Below are positions 13,662 to 20,089 of a stretch of DNA of 30,327 nucleotides, one piece after another (position 1 is the first letter of the stretch; every line of letters starts with the position of its first letter). The notes beneath the pieces were generated by a model, which had not been told where the DNA came from, did no database searches, and saw only the letters and a list, made by a program, of their open reading frames with translations. Source of the DNA: JAXDBW01 sp034678405 (GTDB lineage: Bacteria > Patescibacteriota > Patescibacteriia > UBA10025 > JAHIVO01); NCBI GenBank assembly GCA_034678405.1, contig JAXDBW010000049.1:1-30327 (forward strand), read 5' to 3'. The position numbers were made by a program, and so were the translations under genes.

Positions 13662-14183
13662 ATGAAACCAATCGTAACGAAGAAATGTACCCTCCGCGCC
13701 CCGAGCCTCCGGGATGTTGATGCCATTGCTCGGTACGCCCATGATAAAACAATTGCGCGCAACACGGCCGCTCTACCGTATCCCTATACTACTCAGGATG
13801 CGCGGACATGGATCACGCGCTGTCAGCGACGTAACCGAGCGGCTCAGCCAACTGGACAGACGTGGCTGATTGAGGTCGGGGGAGAGGCCGTTGGAGCAAT
13901 CTCACTCATGTCGATCAAATCAAAACACAAAGCTGAGCTGGGTTATTGGCTGGGAAAGCCGTTTCGTGGTCAGGGTATTATGCCCGCCGCAATCAGAGGA
14001 GTGCTCAGGTATGCAAAAAACACACTCCATTTACAGGTGGTCTATGCGTTTACGTATACATATAATCCCTCCTCGGGTCGCGCACTGCAGAAGGCAGGAT
14101 TTACCAAACGCGGTACACTGGTGCAGTTCTCAAAAAAAGATGGCCGGTATGTTGATGACATTATTTATATGCGCGAATTATGA
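13662..14183 (+). CDS. GNAT N-acetyltransferase (RimJ/RimL type)
   Basis: 173 residues. LRAPSLRDVDAIARYAHD at the N-terminus and AELGYWLGKPFRGQGIMPAAIRGVLRYA in the centre are the RimJ/RimL-like GNAT pattern; RGQGI (residues 102-106) is the acetyl-CoA pyrophosphate loop. NPSSGRALQKAGF near residues 136-148 is the usual motif B region. This subgroup acetylates protein N-termini or small amine-bearing molecules; the substrate is not predictable. It begins seven bases after the protease gene and is probably co-transcribed, since no promoter is visible in the gap. Confidence 0.9.
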   Translation: MKPIVTKKCTLRAPSLRDVDAIARYAHDKTIARNTAALPYPYTTQDARTWITRCQRRNRAAQPTGQTWLIEVGGEAVGAISLMSIKSKHKAELGYWLGKPFRGQGIMPAAIRGVLRYAKNTLHLQVVYAFTYTYNPSSGRALQKAGFTKRGTLVQFSKKDGRYVDDIIYMREL

Positions 14184-14187
14184 CGCG

Positions 14188-14216
14188 TTGCCGGAGAGCC
14201 TCAGATTGTGTACAAT
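14188..14216 (+). promoter_or_regulatory. Promoter of the DsbA-VKOR unit
   Basis: TTGCCG (14188-14193), 17-base spacer, TACAAT (14211-14216). Start is expected near 14223, leaving a 36-base leader. Confidence 0.55.
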
Positions 14217-14227
14217 ATAACATACGC

Positions 14228-14250
14228 ATTGATCAGATTTCCTAATCAAT
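14228..14250 (+). promoter_or_regulatory. Hairpin or operator in dsbA leader
   Basis: ATTGATCAG (14228-14236) pairs with CTAATCAAT (14242-14250) with one mismatch, around a five-base loop. It lies just past the predicted transcript start, so it may be an operator or an mRNA hairpin. Confidence 0.4.
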
Positions 14251-14258
14251 AACTTATC

Positions 14259-15062
14259 ATGAATGACGAACAACAGCTAACAAAAAAGCAGCGCAGAGAA
14301 CTGCGTCGCCAGGAAAAACTGGACGAGCGGGAAAAAATGGCGAAAAAGAAAACGATGAATCGTATTATCCTCTGGGCGGTCATCGTCGTTATCCTGGGCG
14401 GAGGTATATATGGACTGACATTGCTGGAGGATGGGACTACTAGCAATGAGCCAATTCTCGTAGATGCGGTCAGTGCCAGCGACCATACCAAAGGAGCAAC
14501 TGATGCGGCAGTGGCTTTGATTGAGTACAGTGATTTCCAGTGTCCCGCCTGTCGTAACTACTATCAGCTGTTTGATCAGTTAGCCGAGGAATACTCAGAC
14601 TCAGTTACCTTTGTATATCGAAATTTCCCACTCCGGGCCATCCATCCAAACGCTCAAGCTGCGGCCGAAGCGGCCGAAGCAGCTGCCCTCCAGGGGAAAT
14701 TTTGGGAGATGTATGAGCAGCTATTTGCAAATCAAAACACCTGGGCGGAAGAATCAGATCCGACGGATACATTTATGAGCTATGCTCAGGATATTGGACT
14801 TGACGTCGAGCAATTTACGGCCGATCTCGAGAGCAGCACGGTCACTGATAAAGTAAATGCTGACTACCGGAGCGGCACGGCTGCTCAGGTCAATGCTACA
14901 CCAACATTCTTCCTCAACGGCGAGAAGCTGGACAATCCCACGAGCATTGACGATTTCCGGACAGAAATCGATGCGGCCATCGCTGCGGCTGGCGGCACTA
15001 TGACCGACGACACGGCAAATACAAATGACACAGTGGAGAATGCCAACGAGACTACAGAGTAG
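14259..15062 (+). CDS. Membrane-anchored DsbA-like thiol oxidase
   Basis: 267-residue extracytoplasmic thioredoxin-fold protein. A highly charged N-terminus (about 32 residues of Lys/Arg/Glu) precedes one membrane helix (35-55). The DSBA-like domain then begins at ALIEYSDFQCPACRNYY, with active site C95-PA-C98. The cis-Pro loop is VNATPTFF (Pro215). The insert between them contains Ala/Glu-rich helices as usual for this DsbA/thioredoxin_4 group. The last 25 residues are Thr/Asn/Glu-rich. It would introduce disulfides into exported proteins and be re-oxidised by the VKOR domain encoded one base downstream. The cysteine-rich minor pilins at 1.8-5.3 kb are possible clients. Confidence 0.92.
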   Translation: MNDEQQLTKKQRRELRRQEKLDEREKMAKKKTMNRIILWAVIVVILGGGIYGLTLLEDGTTSNEPILVDAVSASDHTKGATDAAVALIEYSDFQCPACRNYYQLFDQLAEEYSDSVTFVYRNFPLRAIHPNAQAAAEAAEAAALQGKFWEMYEQLFANQNTWAEESDPTDTFMSYAQDIGLDVEQFTADLESSTVTDKVNADYRSGTAAQVNATPTFFLNGEKLDNPTSIDDFRTEIDAAIAAAGGTMTDDTANTNDTVENANETTE

Positions 15063-15063
15063 C

Positions 15064-16116
15064 ATGTCCAGGAGCACACGGACCATACTTATCATCACGG
15101 GGCTGATCCTAGGGATCAGCCTTGTTGGATTTGTGGACGCCAGTTATTTATCGATCCAGCACTTCCGAGGAGTTGGCGTGACCTGCTCGGTGACGCATGG
15201 CTGCGATACCGTGCTGACGAGTGACTATGCGACGATCGCCGGCGTGCCGACCGCCTTACTCGGGGCGCTTTTTTATCTGGCTATGCTGGTGATGAGTATC
15301 ATGTATTTCGATACCCGGCGACCGCTTCTCCTCAAACTTATGTCATGGCTGTCTATCCCAGGCATCATCGTCACCGCAGTACTGGTGTACCTTCAGGCAT
15401 TTGTGATTGAGGCGTGGTGTCAGTATTGTTTGGTATCGGCTTTTACTTCGACTACTCTCTTTATCCTCGGCATGATACTGTGGCGCCAACCTCGGAACCT
15501 AAATTCGTCTAAAAGAAAAATCTCTCGATTGGTGATGGCAACGGGCAATCCTGGCAAAGTAAAGGAGATGACTCAGCTCTTGTCAGGTCTGGGTGTGAGC
15601 GTGATACGTTCGGCTGACGCTGGAGTGTCTGGTCATGCTGAAGAGGATGGCGATACTCTCGAGGCTAATGCTCTCAAGAAAGCCCGATATGTGGCTGAGC
15701 GCAGTCATGACTGGGTAGTGGCGGATGATACTGGACTATTTATTGATGCCCTGGACGGTCGTCCCGGAGTGCATAGTGCCCGACATGCTGGGCCAGATGC
15801 CACAGACCAGGAGATTCGTGATACAGTGCTGCGAGAAATGGTGGATATACCAGATGGTAAGCGAGCGGCTCGTTTCACCAGTGTGGTAGCGCTTGTTGAT
15901 CCATTAGGGCATGAGTATATTTTTAGCGGGACGATTGAGGGTGTCATACCACGCACACCGGTAGGCACACCACGTGAGCATTTGCCATACGACGAAATAT
16001 TTTTGACCAATACTGGCAAAACATTCGCAGAAATGAGCGACGAAGAAAAAAATGCTATCAGTCATAGACGAATCGCATTTGATAAGCTCCGAACGATGAT
16101 TGCCTCATGGCAGTAA
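15064..16116 (+). CDS. Fusion: VKOR domain with RdgB/Ham1 NTP pyrophosphatase
   Basis: 350 residues in one uninterrupted frame with two unrelated domains. Residues 8-140 are a bacterial VKOR quinone-linked thiol oxidase of four to five helices. The loop pair is C41 and C47 (CSVTHGC), followed by the conserved DTVLTSDYATIAGVP. The active site is C119-QY-C122. Residues 150-350 are an RdgB/Ham1 house-cleaning pyrophosphatase for dITP/XTP: MATGNPGKVKE, VADDTGLFIDALDGRPGVHSARHAG, LPYDEIF and EEKNAISHRR are its signature motifs. VKOR pairs with DsbA upstream; the RdgB part would face the cytoplasm. TTG, GTG and ATG codons near 15529-15537 could allow separate translation of RdgB. The last 10 bases overlap the MFS gene. 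Confidence 0.88.
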   Translation: MSRSTRTILIITGLILGISLVGFVDASYLSIQHFRGVGVTCSVTHGCDTVLTSDYATIAGVPTALLGALFYLAMLVMSIMYFDTRRPLLLKLMSWLSIPGIIVTAVLVYLQAFVIEAWCQYCLVSAFTSTTLFILGMILWRQPRNLNSSKRKISRLVMATGNPGKVKEMTQLLSGLGVSVIRSADAGVSGHAEEDGDTLEANALKKARYVAERSHDWVVADDTGLFIDALDGRPGVHSARHAGPDATDQEIRDTVLREMVDIPDGKRAARFTSVVALVDPLGHEYIFSGTIEGVIPRTPVGTPREHLPYDEIFLTNTGKTFAEMSDEEKNAISHRRIAFDKLRTMIASWQ

Positions 16117-16733
16117 CTGCCAAAGCTCGTCAGCGGCTTATCCTCCTCGCGACCATCGCGGCGAGTGGCATCTCATTTCTCGCTGGGACTGCCGTCAATA
16201 TTGCTCTGCCAACTATCCAGCGCGCCTTTGCTGTGAGTGTGACAGAGTTACAGTGGGTGGTAAACGCCCAACTGCTTATGTTGTCAGCGCTGCTGTTACT
16301 GTCCGGATCACTCGGAGATCGATATGGTCGCAAGAAGGTATTTGTTACCGGGATTGGGCTTTTTACCATGGCGGCATTGATTTCGGCATTTGCCCAGTCT
16401 ATCACCCAGCTCATCATCCTCCAGGCGCTCCAAGGCATCGGGGCGGCGATGATGATCCCCGGAAGTTTAGCAATTATTAATTATTGTTTTCCCGAATCCG
16501 AACGTGGGCGGGCGATTGGGCTCTGGTCAGGATTGTCGGCGGGACTCGCGGCTCTCGGACCGTTTGTGTCAGGTTTTGTGGTGGATCAATTTGGCTGGCC
16601 GGGTATCTATATCATGTTGGTACCGTTTGGCATCGCAGCATTTATCATCGCACTAAAGGTAGTTCCAGAAAATAAAACGAGTCAGCTGGGAAACTTGATT
16701 GGTGGGGAGCGTCGCTCATATTTTTTAGTTTGA
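16107..16733 (+). CDS. MFS transporter (DHA2 type), N-terminal part, frameshifted
   Basis: 208-residue reading of the first half of a drug:H+ antiporter-2 family (14-helix, EmrB/QacA-like) transporter. It begins with a helix containing TAVNIALPTIQRAF and includes motif A, GSLGDRYGRKKVF, between helices 2 and 3, and IPGSLAIINYCFPESERGRAIGLWSG further on. Near 16674-16677 the frame is lost. Adding one A to the AAAA run there would give VPENKNESAGKLDWWGA, the expected DHA2 link, and would join this frame to the next one. As read, it ends in a spurious tail, GNLIGGERRSYFLV. The ATG overlaps the end of the VKOR-RdgB gene, so it belongs to the same operon. Confidence 0.82.
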   Translation: MAVTAKARQRLILLATIAASGISFLAGTAVNIALPTIQRAFAVSVTELQWVVNAQLLMLSALLLLSGSLGDRYGRKKVFVTGIGLFTMAALISAFAQSITQLIILQALQGIGAAMMIPGSLAIINYCFPESERGRAIGLWSGLSAGLAALGPFVSGFVVDQFGWPGIYIMLVPFGIAAFIIALKVVPENKTSQLGNLIGGERRSYFLV

Positions 16734-17629
16734 GTGGGATTGCATTTGCCTTAATCCAAGGATCAGCCTGGGGCTGGACTGATCCCTATATCCTAAGCAG
16801 TATCATCGGCGGCGTCGTATTGTTTGTGGCATTTGTATTTCTAGAACATCGCGTACGTGAACCGCTCGTGCCCCCCATTTTGCTTAGACATCGGTTGGTG
16901 CTGAGCGCAAACGTCGTCACGTTGCTTCTCTATTTCGCGTTGAACGGACTGACCTTTTTTCTCACTCTGTATTTGCAACAAGTTCAGGGCTACTCGCCGA
17001 CCATCGCCGGCCTCGCATTTTTGCCGGCGATAGCATTCATTGCCGCATTCTCGGGACTGGGTGGCAAGCTAGCCGATCGCATCGGGCCACGACTCCCACT
17101 CATCGTCGGTTCGTTGGTAGTGGCCGCCGGTCATGGGTGGCTCCTCTGGGCTAATCCGGGGGATAGTTTCTATACAGCTTTTTTGCCAGGGTTAGCACTC
17201 TTTGGTATTGGGATGGCCATGGTTATCGCGCCTCTGACGAAGTCGGCTCTGGCCGTGGACCAGCGCTACTCGGGCGCGGCGTCCGGCCTCAATAATGTCG
17301 CAGCTCGTATCGCTGGATTAGTAGCTATCGCACTACTGGGCTCACTTGCCGCCTCGATTTTTTCTGCTGACTTCACTGACCGGGTGCAGGCTTCGGCACT
17401 AGCATCGTCAGAAGCACACACGCTCGTGGAACAATCGGACAAACTCGCCGGGATTGAAATTCCGGATACGTTTGATCATTCGACACGGATGCGTGCTCGG
17501 GAAATAATCAACACATCATTTACGAAAAGCTTTCGCACGGTACTAGTGATCACCACGTCACTTGCGGTTATAAGTTCGCTCATTTCTTTTTTTCTCATTC
17601 GCAAAAAAGAAAAAGAAAATAATTCGTAA
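16730..17629 (+). CDS. MFS transporter (DHA2 type), C-terminal part, frameshifted
   Basis: 299 residues holding the second half of the DHA2-type transporter. The true frame continues upstream to about 16676, where it reads KLDWWGASLIFFSLSGIAFALIQG; the TTG at 16730 is only the first usable start codon downstream. About eight helices follow, with a motif A-like GGKLADRIGPRLP and a motif C-like region in LFGIGMAMVIAPLTKSALA. It ends in a basic tail (RKKEKENNS). Together with the upstream part it makes about 505 residues, normal for the family, so the break is a single-base deletion, a sequencing error, or an unlikely recoding site. The drug or substrate is unknown. Confidence 0.8.
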   Translation: MSGIAFALIQGSAWGWTDPYILSSIIGGVVLFVAFVFLEHRVREPLVPPILLRHRLVLSANVVTLLLYFALNGLTFFLTLYLQQVQGYSPTIAGLAFLPAIAFIAAFSGLGGKLADRIGPRLPLIVGSLVVAAGHGWLLWANPGDSFYTAFLPGLALFGIGMAMVIAPLTKSALAVDQRYSGAASGLNNVAARIAGLVAIALLGSLAASIFSADFTDRVQASALASSEAHTLVEQSDKLAGIEIPDTFDHSTRMRAREIINTSFTKSFRTVLVITTSLAVISSLISFFLIRKKEKENNS

Positions 17630-17633
17630 GCTA

Positions 17634-17662
17634 TTGTTTTTTTTCATAAAGTGTGCTATACT
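17634..17662 (+). promoter_or_regulatory. Promoter of the H1-like gene
   Basis: TTGTTT (17634-17639), 17-base spacer, TGC-TATACT (17654-17662). Start is expected near 17669, giving a leader of about 143 nt, the longest promoter-to-gene distance seen here. Confidence 0.65.
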
Positions 17663-17682
17663 TTTTTTGTAGAAATACTTTC

Positions 17683-17780
17683 AGTTTGTCTGGTAACTGT
17701 TGATAACTTAAATTTGAAATGTATTATCCATTGTGACGTGTTTGTGCGATAAACATTGATAAAATGTTTTCACACAACAC
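17683..17780 (+). promoter_or_regulatory. Structured 5' leader of the H1-like gene
   Basis: Two stem-loops: CAGTT/AACTG (17683-17700), and a long one at 17738-17780. The long one pairs GTGTTTGTG with CACAACAC (one bulge), then GA/TC, then AAACAT with ATGTTT around a seven-base loop, about 16 bp in all. It ends 13 bases before the ribosome site, so it could control translation or mRNA stability. Confidence 0.45.
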
Positions 17781-17793
17781 TTCTATATAGCGA

Positions 17794-17803
17794 AAGGGGG
17801 TGA
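17794..17803 (+). promoter_or_regulatory. Near-perfect Shine-Dalgarno
   Basis: AAGGGGGTGA differs by one base from the full anti-16S complement AAGGAGGTGA and lies eight bases before the ATG at 17812. Such a long match is rare in this window. Confidence 0.75.
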
Positions 17804-17811
17804 CATACACA

Positions 17812-17958
17812 ATGGCAAAACGAAAGAAAGCGGCTAAGAAGCCCGCGAAACGCAAAGCGACCAAGAAGAAAGCGACCAAGAAGAAAGCTACAAAGAAAGT
17901 CGCGAAAAAGCGGAAAACCACCAAGAAGCGGAAAGTCGCGAAAAAGCGGAAGAAATAA
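17812..17958 (+). CDS. Lys/Ala-rich histone H1-like protein
   Basis: 48 residues, more than half Lys or Arg, with Ala, Thr and Val as the rest, and no acidic or aromatic residue. It is built on short repeats of the type KKATKK and AKKRK. This composition resembles the tails of histone H1 and bacterial H1-like DNA-binding proteins (HctB/AlgP type). The likely role is nonspecific DNA or RNA binding in the nucleoid. Strong promoter, long structured leader and near-perfect Shine-Dalgarno predict high or tightly controlled expression. The repeats share codons (AAG AAG AAA GC/GCG), so copy number may vary between strains. Low complexity means homology cannot be established from sequence alone. Confidence 0.72.
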   Translation: MAKRKKAAKKPAKRKATKKKATKKKATKKVAKKRKTTKKRKVAKKRKK

Positions 17959-17973
17959 CCGTTCTCGCTTTTC

Positions 17974-18016
17974 AACTTAAGAGCGATCACTATGTGTATA
18001 GGATCGCTTTTAAGTT
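17974..18016 (+). terminator. Long hairpin after the H1-like gene
   Basis: AACTTAAGAGCGATC (17974-17988) pairs with GATCGCTTTTAAGTT (18002-18016) with one G-T wobble: 15 bp with a 13-base loop. No T-run follows, so it may act as an mRNA 3' stabiliser instead of a strict terminator. Confidence 0.55.
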
Positions 18017-18038
18017 TCCGAAAAAACAGGCGATGTTG

Positions 18039-18044
18039 TATACT
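18039..18044 (+). promoter_or_regulatory. -10 box before the 107-residue membrane gene
   Basis: TATACT with a weak -35 (TTTCCG at 18015-18020). The ATG is 12 bases further on, so the leader would be about six bases. Confidence 0.4.
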
Positions 18045-18056
18045 TATGGCAGCACT

Positions 18057-18380
18057 ATGAGTACACCTCGCGCATCGCTACAGCACCTGCGGCATCCCGA
18101 ATTCTGGGTGATCGCGAGTGTTGTACTAATATTACCGCCCGCCTATTTTTGGTTATTTGGTCTACTCCACGCGCTTGGCGTTGAAGTTACTGTAGCAGAG
18201 AATCTGTTGTCGGCCCTGCCTGAAACTACCGGGGTCATTTTCGTTTTTGTCCTGCCATTTGCTGCCCTGCTTACGAGCTATATCTGTTATCAGATTATGC
18301 GCAATGCCTTTTCGACATTACTCCTTAGCCTGAGCATGGTCCTGGTTATTGCGTCGGTATGTTCAATTCTTTTTCGGTAA
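18057..18380 (+). CDS. Small three-helix membrane protein, unknown
   Basis: 107 residues starting at MSTPRASLQHLRHPEF. Three hydrophobic segments are clear: about residues 14-40 (WVIASVVLILPPAYFWLFGLL), 59-80 (VIFVFVLPFAALLTSYICY) and 86-106 (LLLSLSMVLVIASVCSILF). No motif is recognised. An upstream in-frame start at 17994 would place coding sequence over the preceding hairpin and promoter, so 18057 was preferred. Function unknown. Confidence 0.55.
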   Translation: MSTPRASLQHLRHPEFWVIASVVLILPPAYFWLFGLLHALGVEVTVAENLLSALPETTGVIFVFVLPFAALLTSYICYQIMRNAFSTLLLSLSMVLVIASVCSILFR

Positions 18381-18483
18381 TTTTTTAGATACACAATAAC
18401 CTCAACGGGTAACAGGTGAGATTTAGTTTACGATAGAGAACAACCTGTTCTTCTTGGAGGATTGGGTTTTTGCCAAACAACCG
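18381..18483 (+). other. Noncoding gap with weak hairpin
   Basis: Starts T-rich. AACAGGT (18411-18417) pairs with ACCTGTT (18443-18449) across a 25-base loop. No gene or clear terminator is seen. Confidence 0.3.
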
Positions 18484-18492
18484 TGGTATACT
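18484..18492 (+). promoter_or_regulatory. Extended -10 promoter of DUF1653 gene
   Basis: TGG-TATACT ends six bases before the ATG at 18499, so the predicted +1 coincides with the start codon. Confidence 0.6.
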
Positions 18493-18498
18493 GCAGGC

Positions 18499-18756
18499 AT
18501 GATAACACAGCGACCAACTATCCGGCTCGGTATCTACGAGCACTACAAAAAACATGATCGCTACGAGGTACTCGGCATCGCGCAGCACAGCGAGGGCGAC
18601 GAGTTTTTTGTCGTATATCAGGCGCAGTACGGTTCGGCTGGCTCACCGCGCGGTGGAGAGCGACTGCTCTGGGTGCGGCCATACGAAATGTTTATCCAGT
18701 GGGTGTGGCAGCAGGGCGACACCGTGCCACGCTTCAAATATATCAGCCCCGCATGA
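18499..18756 (+). CDS. DUF1653-family protein
   Basis: 85 residues. GIYEHYKKHDRYEVLGIAQHSEGDEFFVVYQAQYG followed by LWVRPYEMF and VPRFKYI is the DUF1653 pattern, a small mostly beta domain found alone or fused to other domains in many bacteria. Function is not established. The start at 18499 begins directly at the predicted transcript start. The TGA overlaps the next ATG (ATGA), so it is coupled to the P-loop kinase-like gene and, through another ATGA, to the MutY-like gene. The three form an operon. Confidence 0.87.
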   Translation: MITQRPTIRLGIYEHYKKHDRYEVLGIAQHSEGDEFFVVYQAQYGSAGSPRGGERLLWVRPYEMFIQWVWQQGDTVPRFKYISPA

Positions 18757-19250
18757 AACAACTCCTCGTCTTCATCGGCAAACCCGGGGCCGGCAAAACG
18801 ACCCTGATGACCGAACTGTTTCCTGAGCTGCCGATCCTGGATGTAGCCGATTTTATCTACTCTCATATGAAGGACGGCCGTTGGCCGGAGCACAAGACGT
18901 TTGAGGGATATGAGGAGATGTATACTGCCCTCGAGTGCCAGGATGGGCTGACACTGCTCGAGCTGGGGACGAATCACGCGCAGTATAATATCGACCAACT
19001 AGCCCGACTAAAGAAGGACTGGGACATCCGTCTCTTTGTGTGTACCGCCTCGGTCGACACCATGCGACATCGGGTGGAGAACCGGCCAGGGTATACGGAC
19101 ATGGAGTCGATCGAAGCGCGCTGGAAACGAGATTTCCCCAATTCTCATTTACCACTGTTTGAGCAGATTGGTATCGAGCCATACTTTCTGGATATGGAGC
19201 AGCCCATGTCAGACAATGTGATCTTGGTTCGCCAAGCATTGCGATCATGA
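18753..19250 (+). CDS. P-loop kinase-like ATPase
   Basis: 165 residues. Walker A GKPGAGKTT (residues 9-17) follows the first strand LLVFIG; LPILDVADFIY and LTLLELGTN are consistent with a nucleotide- or small-molecule-kinase fold. The fourth strand is DIRLFVCTAS, followed by RHRVENRPGYTDMESIEARWKRDFP, where the Arg residues may form a lid. It resembles AAA_33/adenylylsulfate kinase-like enzymes but cannot be placed in a defined family. Substrate unknown. It overlaps both neighbours by four bases. Confidence 0.75.
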   Translation: MKQLLVFIGKPGAGKTTLMTELFPELPILDVADFIYSHMKDGRWPEHKTFEGYEEMYTALECQDGLTLLELGTNHAQYNIDQLARLKKDWDIRLFVCTASVDTMRHRVENRPGYTDMESIEARWKRDFPNSHLPLFEQIGIEPYFLDMEQPMSDNVILVRQALRS

Positions 19251-20050
19251 CACCGGCTGCTTTTCGCAAGATAGTCTATGACCACTTCCGCCGGAGCGGA
19301 CGGGATTTACCATGGCGATACACGACGAATCCCTACCACATCATGGTGTCAGAGATTATGCTGCAGCAGACGCAGGTAGACCGAGTGGCCGAGAAGTACC
19401 AGTCATTTATCAAGCGGTTTCCGTCCATTACCTCGCTCGCGCGAGCGCGACTCTCCTCAGTATTGAAAGCGTGGCAGGGCCTCGGGTACAATCGCCGGGC
19501 AAAATTTCTCCATCAGGCGGCGCAGCAAATTGTTCGGCAGCACGGTGGGCGGTTTCCCCAGACGCAGGACGCACTGGTGGAGCTACCCGGCATCGGCGAG
19601 CACACAGCGGCGGCTATCATGGCATACGCCTATGATGCACCCGTCGTCTATATCGAGACTAATATTCGCTCGGTCTTCATCCATCATTTCTTCCCGACCC
19701 GAAAGAAGGTGAGTGATGCAGCCCTACTACCGTATGTCGAAAAGATGCTGGATCGGAAACACCCGCGACGCTGGTACAGCGCGCTGATGGACTATGGTAC
19801 CTGGCTGAAGCGGGAGCACGGCAATGCTAGTCGGCGGAGCCGTCACTATACGCGGCAGTTACCATTCGCTGGATCAGTGCGGCAGGTACGGGGAGCGATT
19901 ATCCGCGAACTGACACAGCATCGTCACCTCAGTACACGCTCTTTGCCGACTCGACTTGGGTTCCCGGCCGGACGTGTCCGGCCAGCAGTCCGTCAGCTAG
20001 TAGATGAGGGGATGGTTCGTCAGCAGGGGCAGTACATTTCATTAGTGTAA
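19247..20050 (+). CDS. MutY-like HhH-GPD glycosylase without Fe-S cluster
   Basis: 267 residues of the endonuclease III/MutY superfamily. DLPWRYTTNPYHIMVSEIMLQQTQVDRV is the MutY N-terminus with the catalytic Glu (E36). LPGIGEHTAAAI is the helix-hairpin-helix (about residues 113-124). Two departures are clear. The position of the catalytic Asp (normally DGN) reads IETN (E137), and the region where MutY has four cluster-binding cysteines (DYGTWLKREHGNASRRSRHY) has none; the whole protein lacks cysteine. The last 50 residues resemble a winged-helix (RGAIIRELTQHRHLSTRSLPTRLGF) instead of the MutY Nudix-like domain. It may remove A from 8-oxoG:A pairs or act on a different lesion. Similar proteins in related genomes are often named HesB in databases (from memory). 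Confidence 0.83.
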   Translation: MTPAAFRKIVYDHFRRSGRDLPWRYTTNPYHIMVSEIMLQQTQVDRVAEKYQSFIKRFPSITSLARARLSSVLKAWQGLGYNRRAKFLHQAAQQIVRQHGGRFPQTQDALVELPGIGEHTAAAIMAYAYDAPVVYIETNIRSVFIHHFFPTRKKVSDAALLPYVEKMLDRKHPRRWYSALMDYGTWLKREHGNASRRSRHYTRQLPFAGSVRQVRGAIIRELTQHRHLSTRSLPTRLGFPAGRVRPAVRQLVDEGMVRQQGQYISLV

Positions 20051-20078
20051 TTGCAAAATAACACATTTCCCCTATAAT
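20051..20078 (+). promoter_or_regulatory. Promoter of uppS
   Basis: TTGCAA (20051-20056), 16-base spacer, TATAAT (20073-20078). The ATG is at 20090; the leader would be about five bases. Confidence 0.65.
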
Positions 20079-20089
20079 GGAGTCTGCAT

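Noticed and set aside
16668..16700. Programmed -1 frameshift in the MFS gene
   Set aside because: No proper slippery heptamer is present in the zero frame at AAT AAA ACG, and no strong downstream structure is evident; a missing A explains the data more simply.
17724..17990. Minus-strand frame rich in Phe and Ala
   Set aside because: It is the reverse of the Lys codons of the H1-like gene, which has its own promoter and ribosome site.
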